Under the pieces are notes generated by a model. That model had not been told where the DNA came from and made no database searches. It was given only the letters and a program-made list of their open reading frames with translations. A DNA stretch of 64,000 bases from Venturia oleaginea. Lineage: Eukaryota > Ascomycota > Dothideomycetes > Venturiales > Venturiaceae. This document shows positions 41,539 to 53,281 of this stretch, piece by piece. Each line of letters opens with the position of its first letter. The first letter of the stretch is position 1. The stretch spans positions 1,550,001 to 1,614,000 of the forward strand of contig JABMLP010000002.1 of the NCBI GenBank assembly GCA_013176395.1, read 5' to 3'. Both the position numbers and the translations under genes were made by a program.

Positions 41539-41985
41539 ATGCCTACTATTATCCAATCTGCTCTCCTATTCGAAGCCTTGGTCACTTTCCCACCAGGAGC
41601 TATGCTTGTTGTAGCACCAAACTGGACTCTCAGCAAGCTCCTGCCAGCCACCACGATTCTGGTCGGCATACCCGCTTCGACCACTTCTCTGGCCCAGATG
41701 GTAGGATCATTGTTCATTACACTCACGGTTCCGCTCGTCATGTCAATTCCGGACCGTCCTCATATTTCCGAAACCAGACGAATGGCCTACTGGCTTTTAG
41801 GAGCTGGTGAGGCCCTGTTGATTCCATTGTTGTTGGCGAAGGAAGGTTCAAGCGGATTCGAAGATGGTATATTGAAGACTGGCGCTGTTCAGATGCTACC
41901 ATTTTTGATCTGGAGGGCCGTTGTGCTACTGGGAAAGCCAGAGTGGCTTGCTGGGGAATCTGACTTGGAGAGGAAAAAACAGTGA
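41539..41985 (+). CDS. Small integral membrane protein, 148 aa, unrecognised family
   Basis: A single exon, with the ATG at 41539 in good context (AAAAAATGCC) and TGA at 41983-41985. Four hydrophobic segments are seen, roughly residues 5-27, 36-66 (long, could be two helices), 84-101 and 117-132, with short charged loops (DRPHISETRR) and a basic C-terminus (LERKKQ). No signal peptide or known motif. The pattern fits a family of small fungal multi-pass proteins of unknown function. Clean codon composition and absence of competing ORFs make it a likely real gene. Confidence 0.7.
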   Translation: MPTIIQSALLFEALVTFPPGAMLVVAPNWTLSKLLPATTILVGIPASTTSLAQMVGSLFITLTVPLVMSIPDRPHISETRRMAYWLLGAGEALLIPLLLAKEGSSGFEDGILKTGAVQMLPFLIWRAVVLLGKPEWLAGESDLERKKQ

Positions 41986-42326
41986 TGAATTTGATCTGGA
42001 ATATTACACATTCAATTTTCGATAACCTCGATGCCGCTGTAATTCGATCCCCCAGCTGCTGTTCCCTGCTCCTATCTTAACCTATCATATCCTATCCACA
42101 GTCTTTTTTGTATTTCAGTACCACTGAGGAAATCACCCAACGTTTTAGAGTATCATTTCAAATGATCCACTTTGCCATGATCGCATTCTTCAGCAAGACT
42201 ACCTATCTACGTCAAGATTCAGTAGGATCATGTATATGTATACTTCGAAGAGTTTAAGTGTTCAGATGACATTTGGAGGGTCTCTGGCCAATCAGATTCG
42301 TGGAATGGAAGTGACGTTCGGCTTAT
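41986..42326. other. Intergenic, probable 3' UTR region
   Basis: AT-rich sequence between two convergent genes; no ORF or repeat of note. Confidence 0.5.
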
Positions 42327-42602
42327 TCAGGTATGCTTGTTGATCTGCGCTTTTGCGAAGTTGTTCATTCCTAAATGTCGAGGCACAAGAACTCCAGAAT
42401 GGTGAAGGGAAGAGAAAGTCGTCTTACGAAGAAGCGCACTTGGCAACTTGATTCCTGATATGGCTAGAAATTCATCGATGAAGTTTGACTTTGCGGTTTC
42501 TAATCCAGAAAGCATATCAACAGGAGTGACAGGTTGCACCTTCCTTGTATTGCATCAGCTCGAACCTGTACAATCAGGATTAACTTACCATCCGACTTTC
42601 AT
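42327..42602 (-). CDS. Possible small three-exon gene, 57 aa
   Basis: Minus-strand exons 42602-42589, 42543-42428 and 42370-42327 join in frame across two introns (45 bp GTAAGT..CAAG; 57 bp GTAAGA..TTTAG). The product begins MKVGWKVQPVTPVDMLSGLE and continues SNFIDEFLAISGIKLPSALL to a Lys/His end. It has no signal peptide and no known domain. Two consensus donors with frame continuity support it. The very short first exon, the AAG acceptor and the small size count against it. It could also be the 3' part of a longer gene whose upstream exons were not found. Confidence 0.4.
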
Positions 42603-42883
42603 ACAGCAACAACAATAACAACATCAACAGATTCTATGCCATGGACGAACGACTTTAACGTCAATACAAGCAAGAGCTTACGGAGTGCAATTGGCAAGCA
42701 GCAAGTTTCAGTAAAGCATTGAAGCATCATCTGCTTGAGACGTCATGGAGACCACGCGACAAACAAGCTGTCGAGCGTATCGTAGCCACAGTTGACCGGC
42801 CAGGGTACACTACGCGCGTAGACCGTCGTAGACGCCGTCGTAGACGCCCATGGCCCTATAAGGAAATCTACTCACCTTCAAAC

Positions 42884-43571
42884 ATGGTCTATTTTCCTTC
42901 CGAGCTCATTCAAGAAGTCTTTGATTACGCCCTCGCCCTCCCTGTGCTCTACAGTTGCCTGGCCTTTGTGGAATGCATCGAAGACTATCACAATCAGGCG
43001 CTCGACCCAGATTACATCACCCATCTTTTTGTGCTAGATAAGCAAGGGAACATCATTCCCGAGGTCCTTGTGGCTACTGACGCACTTCCCGGCGAGGAAC
43101 ACGAAGACATCTGGGAGAGGTCTGCAACCGAACTTCAAACTCTTGGTCCGAACCCTCCAATCGAGTTTCGAAACAGGCATCGAGTGCGTCAAATCCGGAT
43201 GCGAGTCCCTGACCCGATCCGTGTCCAAGCCCTGGAGCTGGCAATGTCGTGGCCCGAAAGATTTGGAGACATTGAGGAGTGCATGGAGGTGGCATTCAAG
43301 AGGTTTGGACTAGAGAAATGGGAGTTTGCAATATGTGCTTGCGGAGCAAATAAGGTCGGGATGTGGGGTTTGGGTGATTGAATGATATGACTGAGGTGGG
43401 TTTCTGTTTGCGATCTTGGCGAGCCATTGCTGACGTGAATTGCAGCGCATAAGCGAACCTCTGCTGAAGGATCGTTATGATAGTGCTGCTGAGCGCTTTA
43501 TTGTTGTCGTTCATACCAGGAAGCGATTGAAAAGGATTACGATGGAATTGTTTGGTAGATGGATTGCATGA
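42884..43571 (+). CDS. Unrecognised protein with F-box-like start, splicing uncertain
   Basis: An ATG at 42884 (context AAACATGG) opens 165 codons ending in TGA at about 43381. The start, MVYFPSELIQEVFDYALALP, resembles the first helix of an F-box (x-P-x-E-L-x-x-x-I/V-F), but the rest does not match a known domain. After an AATTGCAG acceptor at 43445, with a CTGAC branch site, a further 41 open codons (RISEPLLKDRYDSAAERFIV..) run to TGA at 43569-43571, so a second exon is likely. No donor in the right phase is strong: AAG|GTCGGG near 43353 would keep the frame, and GTGGGG with an acceptor at 43453 is an alternative. The gene downstream at 44170 has a similar start, so the two may be related. 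Confidence 0.5.
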
Positions 43572-44169
43572 TACGTTAATACATCATGACCAATTTCCAA
43601 CCTGCGCATGAGTCCGTTCCTAAGCCATACGTATGGCTGGATAGTGAAAGCAGAACAGGGTGGATGGAATTGGAAGAGTCTTAAAATCTCGGAGAGCACA
43701 GTGAGTTCATCAAGTATAATTCCTTTCCTGTGAGCATCTTACTTATTTGGGATATTATCAGCTCGTGATCGGTCTCGCTCAATTCCTGGCAATCTGATGT
43801 CAAGTCTCGCCAGAGCTTTGTCGACTCTGATATGGTATCGGGAGACTCTAGCACACAGGGCTACACAATGTCTGGACGTGGGATTGTCGCACTACTCGTG
43901 GAAGCTGAGTATACTCAACCCTCTCAATCGCGGTGGTCAACAACACTGGTCACTCTTTCCTATGTCCATGTGTTGACATATTCGCTCGTCGTGTCATCAG
44001 AAAATCTTCTTTGTTTAACAACACGCAGATTAGATGTCCTGAATAACAAATCACTGCGTCACCATCAATCCTACATCAAACAAGAATTATCTGACAAAAG
44101 AACGTGGTGACGCCTTCTCCCAACGCAGCCATCAAGACGTCTTCTTCAACACCAAATTTAACAACCGTT
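43572..44169. other. Intergenic between two F-box-like genes
   Basis: No supported gene. The last 65 bases are in frame with the next gene and contain a partial duplicate of its N-terminal coding sequence. Confidence 0.5.
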
Positions 44170-45048
44170 ATGCGCGAACTCCTTCAACAAATCCTCATCA
44201 AACCGCCACCAGTCCTACCTCCAACAAAACCATCAGAAAATAACATGGCGTCACGTCCTTCAAACGGTGACGCCGCAGCTATTCAGCCGTCCTCTTCTAT
44301 ACCAACTTTAACGAACATCGCGCGCGAACTCCGCCAGCAAATCCTCCTTGAAGTGTTCCATGAACATATCCACAACGACATGATCGAGCGTATTTGGTAT
44401 CTTAGCAAGGCGGGGAAGCGCGATCGTGATCCTCTGTCCATAATCAAACAGGCACAAAATCTTGTCGTCACCTTTCCGGAACTGAAAGATGACATTGCCT
44501 TCGTGGAGCAAAAGACAAGGCATATCTACGAGGAAAACATGAGACTCCTCGCCAAAACCGTTTCTGAAGTCATTCGTGCGGACCAAAACCGAGATATCGC
44601 GGGTTATATTGGATGCGATACGATACAAATCTACATGCGCATGGGAGGGCAGTTGAGCCCGGGGTTCACTGGGGAGGAGAACTTGGGCGCCATGCTACTC
44701 TGGTGGAGGGAGAGCCTGGACAGGTATGTATAGTTAATCTTAAGGCCGGCAGCAATATCTAATTCATTCTCGCAGAGCCACCAAGGAGTGTCAGCCTGAG
44801 CTGGTTATCTGGGTCCGAGAACTCTATGATGATATCTCGCGTAGACAGCCTCATATATGCACTTGCCTGACGTGTTTCATCACTTCGATCCGAGACATTC
44901 ACAAGCGCTTTCAGATTCTAGGTAAGACACAGGCAATGGTGCGTTCACACAAATTGACCTTGTTATTGATATACACTTCGCAGAGCCACTGGTGAATGGC
45001 CAGTTCCAAGCTTTCAAGCAAGCAGTTCGTGAAGGTAGAGGACTCTAG
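44170..45048 (+). CDS. Unrecognised protein with F-box-like helix, 254 aa, 3 exons
   Basis: Exons 44170-44723, 44776-44921 and 44984-45048 join in frame; introns are 52 and 62 bp with GTATGT and GTAAGA donors and CGCAG acceptors. The segment LTNIARELRQQILLEVFHEH looks like an F-box first helix. Exon 2 carries a Cys-x-Cys-x2-Cys cluster (HICTCLTCFI). The rest is helical and charged, with no family named. The start is ambiguous: ATG 44170 is upstream, ATG 44245 (AACATGGCG) has the better context. The frame is open from 44104. The N-terminal coding sequence is duplicated: 44106-44200 matches 44271-44352 in the order Ser/Thr-rich stretch, then REL(L/R)QQIL. Confidence 0.65.
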
Positions 45049-45974
45049 CAAAGAAACATCGAGACAACGCCCTTGAATTGGTTTTCGAATGGAATTATCT
45101 ACCAGAAGGGACATTGGAAAGCGATTCGTTTGGGAACATGATGTGTAGCCTTTCTTTCCAACCTAGGATTTGGTTACCTTTGCACTTGCCATTGTTTCTT
45201 ACATTCTAGACATTGTGTTGGAAGTGTTCGAGCTGCATCAATGGCATTATACGTGTGCATCTCCAGCGAATTAGTTTGGCGTTTATAGAAGCACGCACAG
45301 GAACTTACATATCAAAATTCAGTTCGTCTCAGCAAATTCCCTTCGTCTACCTTCATTCCTCAACCTCAAGTCTAAAGAATAATATTTCGAAAAGACCGAG
45401 AGATAACGAGAGAGTCGGATCACAAGTCAACACTCATAAATCCAGCCCACATAATATTCAGTCTAAAAACACCTGTGTTTATGAGCCACCACTCGAACTC
45501 TATGAGGCGAGAGGAGATTCTCACACACCTTGAAAATCCAATAAACGACAGAGCCAGAATCGCCGCCCATAATGTCCAAGAAAAAAAGAGGCGCCGATCC
45601 GAATGACACGACGGATTCGAGTCCCATCAAGAAGTTGGAGATTACTTGACCTGGCGGGAGAGATTTCTCCAGTCCCAGCTGGAAACAAAACCAGTCCAAC
45701 AGAAGGACATTAGAGCGGTTTCGACAACTGCGGAGACGAAAACCGATGCGGTGCCGGGAGAATGAATCATTCATGTTGTAAGGGGAGTCCATTGAAAACG
45801 TTAGCCAGGGAAGGGGTAAAGGGAAACACAAAAAGAAACAAAGCACAAATCAATGATATTTATCCAAGACGTTCTTACTCTACAATCCATCCACCCAATC
45901 TTTTCCATGCTCCTGTATCATACAAGCCCAAAGGAACAGCAAGAAACAACCAGAACCCCCGGACAAACTTATTT
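45049..45974. other. Intergenic between convergent genes
   Basis: Contains the 3' flanks of the gene at 44170 and of RIC1. ORFs at 45213-45533 (+) and 45463-45846 (-) overlap and show no domain. Confidence 0.5.
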
Positions 45975-48900
45975 TTATTTAGAGAAATAGCCTTCGGTGT
46001 CTGATACACCGTCTTTGGTCGAATGATTAGAGACGTCCTCGATACCCAGACCAATACCGTTCTGTCCATGACCACTGATAACGGACAGCCCTGATATTCT
46101 GGAAGTCAGACTGCCGCCTTGATTGGGAGATTGCAACCCAACCTCTTCCAGCGCTTTTCTCAACGTCTCTCCCGAGGCATCGAGCGCCATGAGAAAACGG
46201 GCCAATTCCTTGCATAGGTCCCAATCTCCCTCTTCCCTGGCTCTGCGAAGTAACATGACCAATTGGCCACTCGAGCTGCCCAATTCATCAAGGGTATGCA
46301 AAACGAGCAGGTACCCTCCAGCAGTCTTCAACTTGCCTTCCGCCAAAGACCGCTCGAATAACTCCTGTGCGGTCGGCAGATGCTTGAAGAGGGTTTCCCA
46401 GCTCCTGACCTCGGTCTTCCGCGTGCATTGCACTACAATATCCAAGAATTGTGGGAAGGAAGAGAGGAAAGAGAGAAGACTTGGCAACAGAGCTTGATCT
46501 GTGGGTGGTGGATCATCAACTTCATCATCTAAGACATCGTGGAGGAGAACTTCGAGAGCGTGGGGAAAGTAGTCTAGGTGTTGGTAGCGGTGAGACAGAT
46601 AGAGGGCCGAAGGGGTGTTGTATTGACCGATATGGTGGCGGAGGACTGGCGGTAGGAAGAGATGAGTCTATTGTGATTAGCAAGGCTATGTAGTTACGGG
46701 ATGTAAGAGAAAGTCACCCTTGTGGCGTATCGAAAGAAGGAAAAACTGGTATCTCGCCTTTGGACTAGCTCTGATTCTACGCCAAACAGCGTGCCTTTCT
46801 CCAGTGCGACCGACAAGGGGTAGAAATCTATTGGCACCGAGACTGAGGCTGGTAGCTCTCGGGCAAATTCTGGAGATGCCGATGCGAGGACATCTTGGAC
46901 ATCAGTCCAGACCCTCATGTCGACACCATTAAAGTACCACAGGGAGTCGCGAAGGTCATTCTGGTAATATAATGGGACCTCGGCTGATCCAGCTGGACTT
47001 TCTGGGGGTGTGTCAATCTCTTCTCGTGGTTGTAAAGCTGGCATGTCGCGTGTGAGAGAGTAATACTCGACATTATTCGCGATGATTCGCATTTTGAACT
47101 CCAGCTCGCCGTCATCTTTGTGAGAAGGATGCCGAAGCACAAGCTTGCCATCGACCAGGAAGACGATAGTGGCTAAGAAGACGTCTTGGTGTGGATCTCC
47201 ATTATCAAGTTGTTCTTCTGGTAAGATCCAGCTGAGCGCTCGCACTCGAGGTGGTGATCTGATGGTACCATGTAGTTCAATCTTGCCTGCTTGGACGAGT
47301 CTGACCATCGAGTTCGAGTAATGAATAATAAAGTGATGCAGAATATTATCATGTGTGTATACCAGCAGCGAATCAGTTCCACTCGGCGCGAGCACGACAG
47401 TAGGAGCCGGTAACGCCTCGACATGCATTACATTAGTTGGATGAAGCGCCGACTCTCTCGAGTAAATTCGGATTTCAAAAGCATTGCTTGTCTCAATTGC
47501 AGCGACAAGAACATGATCATGCCAGCACATGCCGCCACGAACGGTAAACTCATTCTCTGCAATTGGGTCCTCAAAGGTCTTCCATCGGCCACTTGTCACG
47601 CTGTAGTGCGCGAGGCCCCTGCGACCAGCAACTGCAACATATCTTCCATCATTCGATACGACAGCACTTCTGATCGGCCATTGATGTGTGAGATATGTAG
47701 AAGGTACCTGGATGTGGTTCCAAAATTCGTTCTCTGAAGCAATCTCAGTGAGATCGGGAAAGTCGTAGCCTCGGTATATCATAAACCCAGAATTGGTCTG
47801 GAGTAGTGACCGTGCAATATTGGCAGCTGAGAAACATCCAGTCACGGCACTTCGAGCCTATGTCCAGTACCCAAAGACGGTTATCCTGCTCACCCAAAAG
47901 CAGCAGTTGTGATCCTCCGCCAATCCAGAAGCCATCGCGCACCCCGAGAAGCCATTTTTCTACATTCGTCTCCGCAACCGATCGGTCTGCCGTGAAGCTG
48001 CACGCGCCAGGCTTTCCGTACACACTCCACATGGTCCATCCATGCTCGTATCCAGCAAACAGGCAATATCCATCGGGAGAATAGCTGAGGAAGGTCAGCT
48101 TGCCGTGATTCGAGCTCGACGTGGGTGGTATGAGCTTATGAGAAAGTGGAATGTGGCCAGCATAGTCGCGGGCCATGTAGACATGAATCTCTCCGCTTGC
48201 GCAGCCAATAGCGATGAGAGAGAAGCGCGCATTGATCGCAGCTTTGGTCGCATGAAGTTGCTCCGAGTCCGGGGTGTGAAAGCCGTAGCCTTGGAACAAA
48301 GACTTCGTGTGGTTCGTGCTGTCGGAGGATATCCCAGGCCGTGAAAGTTGCACAGCATATGCCTTGCCGTCACTTGTGATCCAAGTCGAGATGTTCATCC
48401 GCCGATCGTGGACCATATCAAACACATGGTGGTTCTTCGCCACCCATGCCATGCCTTTCAGGAGCTCCGTGCTGTGCTGAGATCCGTCCTTGTCTGGAAC
48501 CCAGCGAATTCGTTGTATGGCTGGCGGGTCGACTGTTGCTACCGTCAGCTCCTCGCTCAATGCAAGCACTCGAGATATTCCGGCGTCTAGTTTAATAACC
48601 ATGCGAAATTGAATGCTGACTTCACGGACTCGCTGTCCTTCTCCTGGTCCCCAGTGTGGATCGTCTCCGGCCTGGACAGGCATCCCACTGAAGCTCTTGC
48701 GGCGCGCATGTCCGCTAATGCTCTCGGGATACGTGGTCCTGAAAATGATTGCATTGTTGTCGGTTGCTAGAGAGTATGTTATTAAGAATCCTTTGGCTGT
48801 TTGGACCACAATGATGGTAGAGTCGGGGCGAAGAAGGACGTATTTGTTGGAACCGTATTCGTTCCAGGATTGAGGGGATCGGAGGACTGAGGCGACTGCA

Positions 48901-49345
48901 ACTGTTGGCTACAATTCGGGTATCAGTCCAATTCCGTTAAGTAACTCTGTACGAAACTCACCTTCGTTTGCCAGACTGTGAGCGTCGACTTGGTGATGGT
49001 AATGAACATATGTCCAGTTCGCGCAACTACTATGCCCACAATTGGACCTCCCGAGTCTTTCTCTGCCTCATCCAAATACGTTCCGTTGTTCTGGACAGCT
49101 TCTTTTCCTGCTGCTACCTCGGAGTTTGGCAGCGCGTTCTCCTCCTGCTTGCCACCATTGAGTTGCGCGTCATCATCGTCCGTCTCATCTTCGGCGAGGG
49201 CAGAGTCTTGGTTGGTTTCATTCTCCAAGCTCTCGTTCTGTTTTGTGGTGGTTGTGGTACCATGATCCGACGTTGGCTGCTGTTCATCGTTTCGGTTCTG
49301 CTTGGTGGCGGCATATATTCGCGGGGCGGCAATGGGCCAGTACAT
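45975..49345 (-). CDS. RIC1: Ric1, Rab GEF subunit, about 1088 aa, 3 exons, one frameshift in this copy
   Basis: Exons are 49345-48962, 48908-46718 and 46667-45975; introns 53 bp (GTGAGT..TTGTAG) and 50 bp (GTGACT..AATAG). The start MYWPIAAPRIYAATKQ matches the conserved Ric1 N-terminus. WD-like blades follow (FLSYSPDGYCLFAGYEHGWT, AVVSNDGRYVAVAGRRGLAH), then the C-terminal RIC1 domain (THLFLPPVLRHHIGQYNTPS, HALEVLLHDVLDDEVD, ARFLMALDAS). Ric1 with Rgp1 activates the Golgi GTPase Ypt6/Rab6. Exon 2 is 2191 bases, not a multiple of three: at about 47845-47852 the frame moves from ..VLDIGSK to AVTGCFSAANIARSLL, both conserved. There is no room for an intron, so this is a frameshift lesion or an assembly error. 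It is divergent from TRM11. Confidence 0.88.
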
Positions 49346-49813
49346 GGCTTTACCAAGGCAAACGATGACTGCATCTGTGCGACTCCATGTCAGTCGAGAT
49401 ATGAGAGGTCGAGCATGTGATTCTAGAGGTAATAGCGACGGACGTTGGGAGAAGGTGTGTGGTGGTGAAGCTGCAGTAACATCGATCAAGGCGTACCCTT
49501 GCCATTTTTAGCGGCAACCTACCTCTCTCTCGCGGCAGACCTGCCTTTTCCACAGAGAGGCCGCCTACCAACATCCACGAACCACAATCATCACGCAAAA
49601 ACCCTTGCTGACAATTATCAAAAAAACAAACAGAAAAGCTACTAATCACATCTGAAAGAGCTTGGCAATTTGGCATCATCAACTTCGCGATATCAAACTC
49701 TATGACTCCAAAGTCCAAACAGACACTTTCACCTCCACCTAAATCTCAAAGGCTACAAATATTCCAGGAGATTTGCGTTTAGCATTGAAGAATCAAACTC
49801 TGCTTTTCTGACC
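49346..49813. promoter_or_regulatory. Shared divergent promoter of RIC1 and TRM11
   Basis: 468 bp separate the two start codons on opposite strands. No repeat is present; A-rich leader sequence lies near 49600-49640. Motifs could not be assigned with confidence. Confidence 0.5.
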
Positions 49814-51590
49814 ATGGACTACCTCATTCGACTGATTCAAATCCATGAGACTTTCAGAAAGCCAGAACTGGAAGCCTTGGCCGAAGTCGCCAATATCAAA
49901 TTGGAATTCGTCTTCTACTCTGCAGATGTAAGCAGGATTAACTCTCCCCGTCACGATTTCCCTACCAATAAATCAGTCTGAAAATCACAGCCAGGATTTC
50001 TCTCATCTCGAACTTGATACCGCTCAGAATGAGAAGATTATCGCTAGAATTTTGTCGCCGTCACCGCCGTCACTTCGCCGCTTGTGTTTACCATGCTCGC
50101 GTTCCACTATAATTCTCTCATACTCGTTTCGTTTCTTCAATAATCCTTCAATTTGTTAATTCTCCCACGTCTGGCAATATTCTTCGTAAAGCCCAGAATT
50201 CTGACACCATCATAGTCGCCATACTGCATAGTCCGCCTCGACTCCGAACGCGCCGCTCGCAAGTTGATATCAAGATCCATCCTGGGCGACGCTATCTACG
50301 AACTCTGGGGCCAAGGAACAGACTACCCATCTCTCCACGCCAACATCCGCTCAAAAACCCAATCATGGTGGCCCAAATACGAACACTCTTCCTTCAAATT
50401 CAAGATCCGCGGCTACCAAGGTTCCGTCGACCTGAAATCCCAACGCTCCCTCATCGAGTCCTTTTCCTTCATGAACTTTAAAGGCTCCATCCGAATGAAA
50501 GGAGCAGACAACGAATTCTGCGTGCTCGAGGATTATAAGAGATATGCCGAGAAACCTTACCGGCTTTATTTTGGAAGACTGATCGCAGAGGGTGGACGGA
50601 ACGTAATGGTAAAATATGATTTGAAAAAGAGAAAGTACATCTCCACCACATCCATGGACTCTGAACTCGCCCTCATAACCGCCAACATCACCAAAGCAGC
50701 ACCGGGGAAATTCTTCTACGACCCCTTCGTCGGAACAGGTTCATTCCCAATAGCCTGCTCACACTACGGAGCAACAACCCTAGGAAGCGACATTGACGGC
50801 CGCTCCGTCCGCGGAACCCCAGACCGAAACATCGTCACTAATTTTGTGCAATACAACCTCACAAACTGGTGGCTCGACTCCTTTATCTCAGACCTAACAA
50901 ACACACCCCTCCGCCTAACCCGTTGTCTGGACGGCATAATCTGCGACCCACCCTACGGCGTCCGCGAAGGTCTCAAAGTCCTAGGTCGAAAACACGGAGA
51001 CGGCCTAGAAGCGGTTATGATCGATGGTGTACCTGCTCATTTGTAAGTCCCCCTACACAACCCAAGGAGGCTATACCCAAATCCCCAACCTCACCCAAAA
51101 TTCCTCCCTTTAATTCCCTTCCCACATCCCCCAGCAAACTAACACGCCCAAGACGCCCCGGTTTCATTGCCCCCAAAAAAGCCTACTCCTTCGACTTAAT
51201 GCTCGACGATATCCTCGATTTCGCCGTCGCCACGCTCGTCGATGGCGGGCGCCTATCTATGTGGATGCCCACCGCCAACGACGAAGACATCGAACACGCC
51301 ATCCCTCAACACCAAGCCCTCAAACTCGTCGCCTGCTGTATTCAAAACTTTAACAAGTGGTCGAGGAGGTTATTGACCTATGTGCGGTCGAGTGATGAGG
51401 AAGCGGGGGAGTTGAAGCCGAGGGTGAGGAAAGAGGTTGTGGGGCGGAAGGCGGATGAATTGAATAATTTTAGGAGGAAGGTATGTTATTGCTGCTGTCC
51501 TCGTTATAGTGATGATTTTGAGGCTGACGAATACAGTACTTTGAGGGATTTCAGGAAGTGGGTAATGGGGCTGAGAGACCGAGTGCGTAG
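49814..51590 (+). CDS. TRM11: tRNA guanosine-N2-methyltransferase Trm11, 446 aa, 4 exons
   Basis: Exons are 49814-49927, 50216-51042, 51135-51480 and 51537-51590. Intron 1 is long (288 bp); the others have GTAAGT and GTATGT donors. The N-terminus (MDYLIRLIQIHETFRKPELE) is the THUMP-related domain. The Rossmann methyltransferase has FYDPFVGTGSFPIACSHYGA (SAM-binding motif I), LGSDIDGR, and the catalytic Asp-Pro-Pro-Tyr (GIICDPPYGVREG), followed by LVDGGRLSMWMPTAND. The C-terminus YFEGFQEV matches the family. Trm11 with Trm112 forms m2G10 in tRNAs. Length is near the yeast protein. In intron 1 the stretch after the GTAAGC donor has no coding match. All expected motifs are present. Confidence 0.92.
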
Positions 51591-51812
51591 AACATCATCA
51601 ATTCTGGCTCCAGCATGTAGAAGCCAGTGACGAAAAAAAGGTTGTTTGAGTGGGCTAGAGATTCCCATTCTTCCGCATAGCAATAGTAGTATAGTAAAAG
51701 TCCCCGACGCTTCAATTTTCAACAGCTCGTCTCTGGATTTGCTAGTCGCTTCATATGCTCATATCAATCCAGGCTCGTACAGTCCAATCTTCTGTTCTTC
51801 TTTTCGGGCACT

Positions 51813-52907
51813 TCATGCCAACTTCCCAGGCACGAAAGGATGTCCAGCACTGAGCCCTCCACAAATCGTCAAAGCCTGCCCATTAACATAGCTGCTTTCA
51901 TCGCTTGCCAAAAACAACACACCCCTAGCGACCTCATCTGCCACGCCGCCTCTCCTTAATGGATTCAATTGTCCAATCTTCCTCTCCGTTCCTCTTTGCC
52001 TCGCCATAACATACATCAGCTCCGTCATCCCCGTCTCAATTATTCCTGGACAAACGGCATTGCAGCGGATGCCCGTGCCGGCGAGTTGGTAAGAGCAGGT
52101 TTGCATAAGGGAGACGACGGCTGCCTTCGAAGCAGAGTAATCGGTGCCGCCGGCGTTTGAGCGGAGACCAGCGACGGAGGCGGTACCGATTATAGAACCG
52201 CCTGGGTAGGGCTTGTTTTGGAGCATGGCTTTTGCTGCGTATTTGGCTGCGAGGAAGACACTGTACTCACAATTTAGCTTCCACACAGAAAACTGTTCTT
52301 GCCCCTTCTGGCCAGAAGTTTGGAAAGACCTCACCTCAAAGTATTCGTCTTCATCATCTTCATGAAATCGTCTGCGTCTGCATCCATAAATATACTCGGT
52401 ACCCCCGAAATCCCCGCATTAGCAAAAAAGACATCTAGCCTGCCATACAGCTTCAATGCCTCTTCCACAACCGCCTTCACCGACGCCTCATCACTAGCAT
52501 CAAACTGTTCCGTGTGAACCTTTGTCTTCGGATATAGCATCTCAATCTCTTTCTTATGATGCGCCAGGTTATCACCCGAAAAGTCACACATAAAGATGGC
52601 CTTTGCCCCGTTTTGAGCGAACTGGTGACAAGTCGCCCGACCGATTCCGAGGATAGAGTTTGCGCCTGTTTCTATTGTTAGTAAGGCTTACTATTATGGG
52701 AGAATAGTGGCGTTGAGTGTGGAACAGGTGCAGGGTTAGGGGGAACATACCAGTGACGATTACTACCTTGTCCTTCATGCGTGGTTCTGTAGACTCGGGA
52801 GCTATCTTTCTTACTCGTGGTACGCCTTCAAATTCTCCGGCGGCTGGGAATCCTTCTACTAGGACTTTGCTGAGAGCCGCTTGGGGCCGTGGGCGTGCTG
52901 AAGTCAT
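51813..52907 (-). CDS. Short-chain dehydrogenase/reductase, 311 aa, 3 exons
   Basis: Exons 52907-52751, 52665-52335 and 52260-51813 join in frame (introns 85 and 74 bp, GTATGT and GTGAGG donors). A 45-residue N-terminal extension precedes the Rossmann fold. The cofactor motif is [11 protein letters not shown], split by intron 1. MCDFSGDN follows the second strand (Asp, favouring NAD(H)). Then come the structural NAG (FFANAGISG), the catalytic Ser ([10 protein letters not shown]) and Tyr-x3-Lys ([10 protein letters not shown]), with PGIIETGM and a GG..VA tail. Classical SDR; the substrate cannot be told. It is convergent with TRM11, whose end lies 222 bp away, so both share a short 3' region. 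Confidence 0.9.
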
Positions 52908-53281
52908 GTTGGATTGAGTAGAGGTATCATGTGAAGTTCCTGAAGTAGGAAGCTATACGATTGACAGACTGGTGCTTGGGAAAAGAGAAATCACAAATGG
53001 GGCCGGCCTGTGGCACAGTATCACGTCTCTCCTCCATAGCGGTTATGGTGTTTCCATGCTGAGAGTAGATGAGCGAAAGAGAACCTCGGCTGTGCACGGA
53101 CCTTCATGAGACACGACAGAACTGGCAATCTTGAGGCCACACACACCGTTCTGCAACAACTTTGTTTCTCTTCAACAGTACCTGCCATTTGAAAGGTCAA
53201 ACTATGTATTATTCATAAGACTCACTCGAAAAAAGCGCACTCCAAACCACTACATCTAATTCTCTCCATCAGCCAGTGGCC
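52908..53281. promoter_or_regulatory. Upstream region of the dehydrogenase gene
   Basis: 374 bp between the SDR start and the 3' end of the AA9 gene; no ORF or repeat. Confidence 0.5.
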
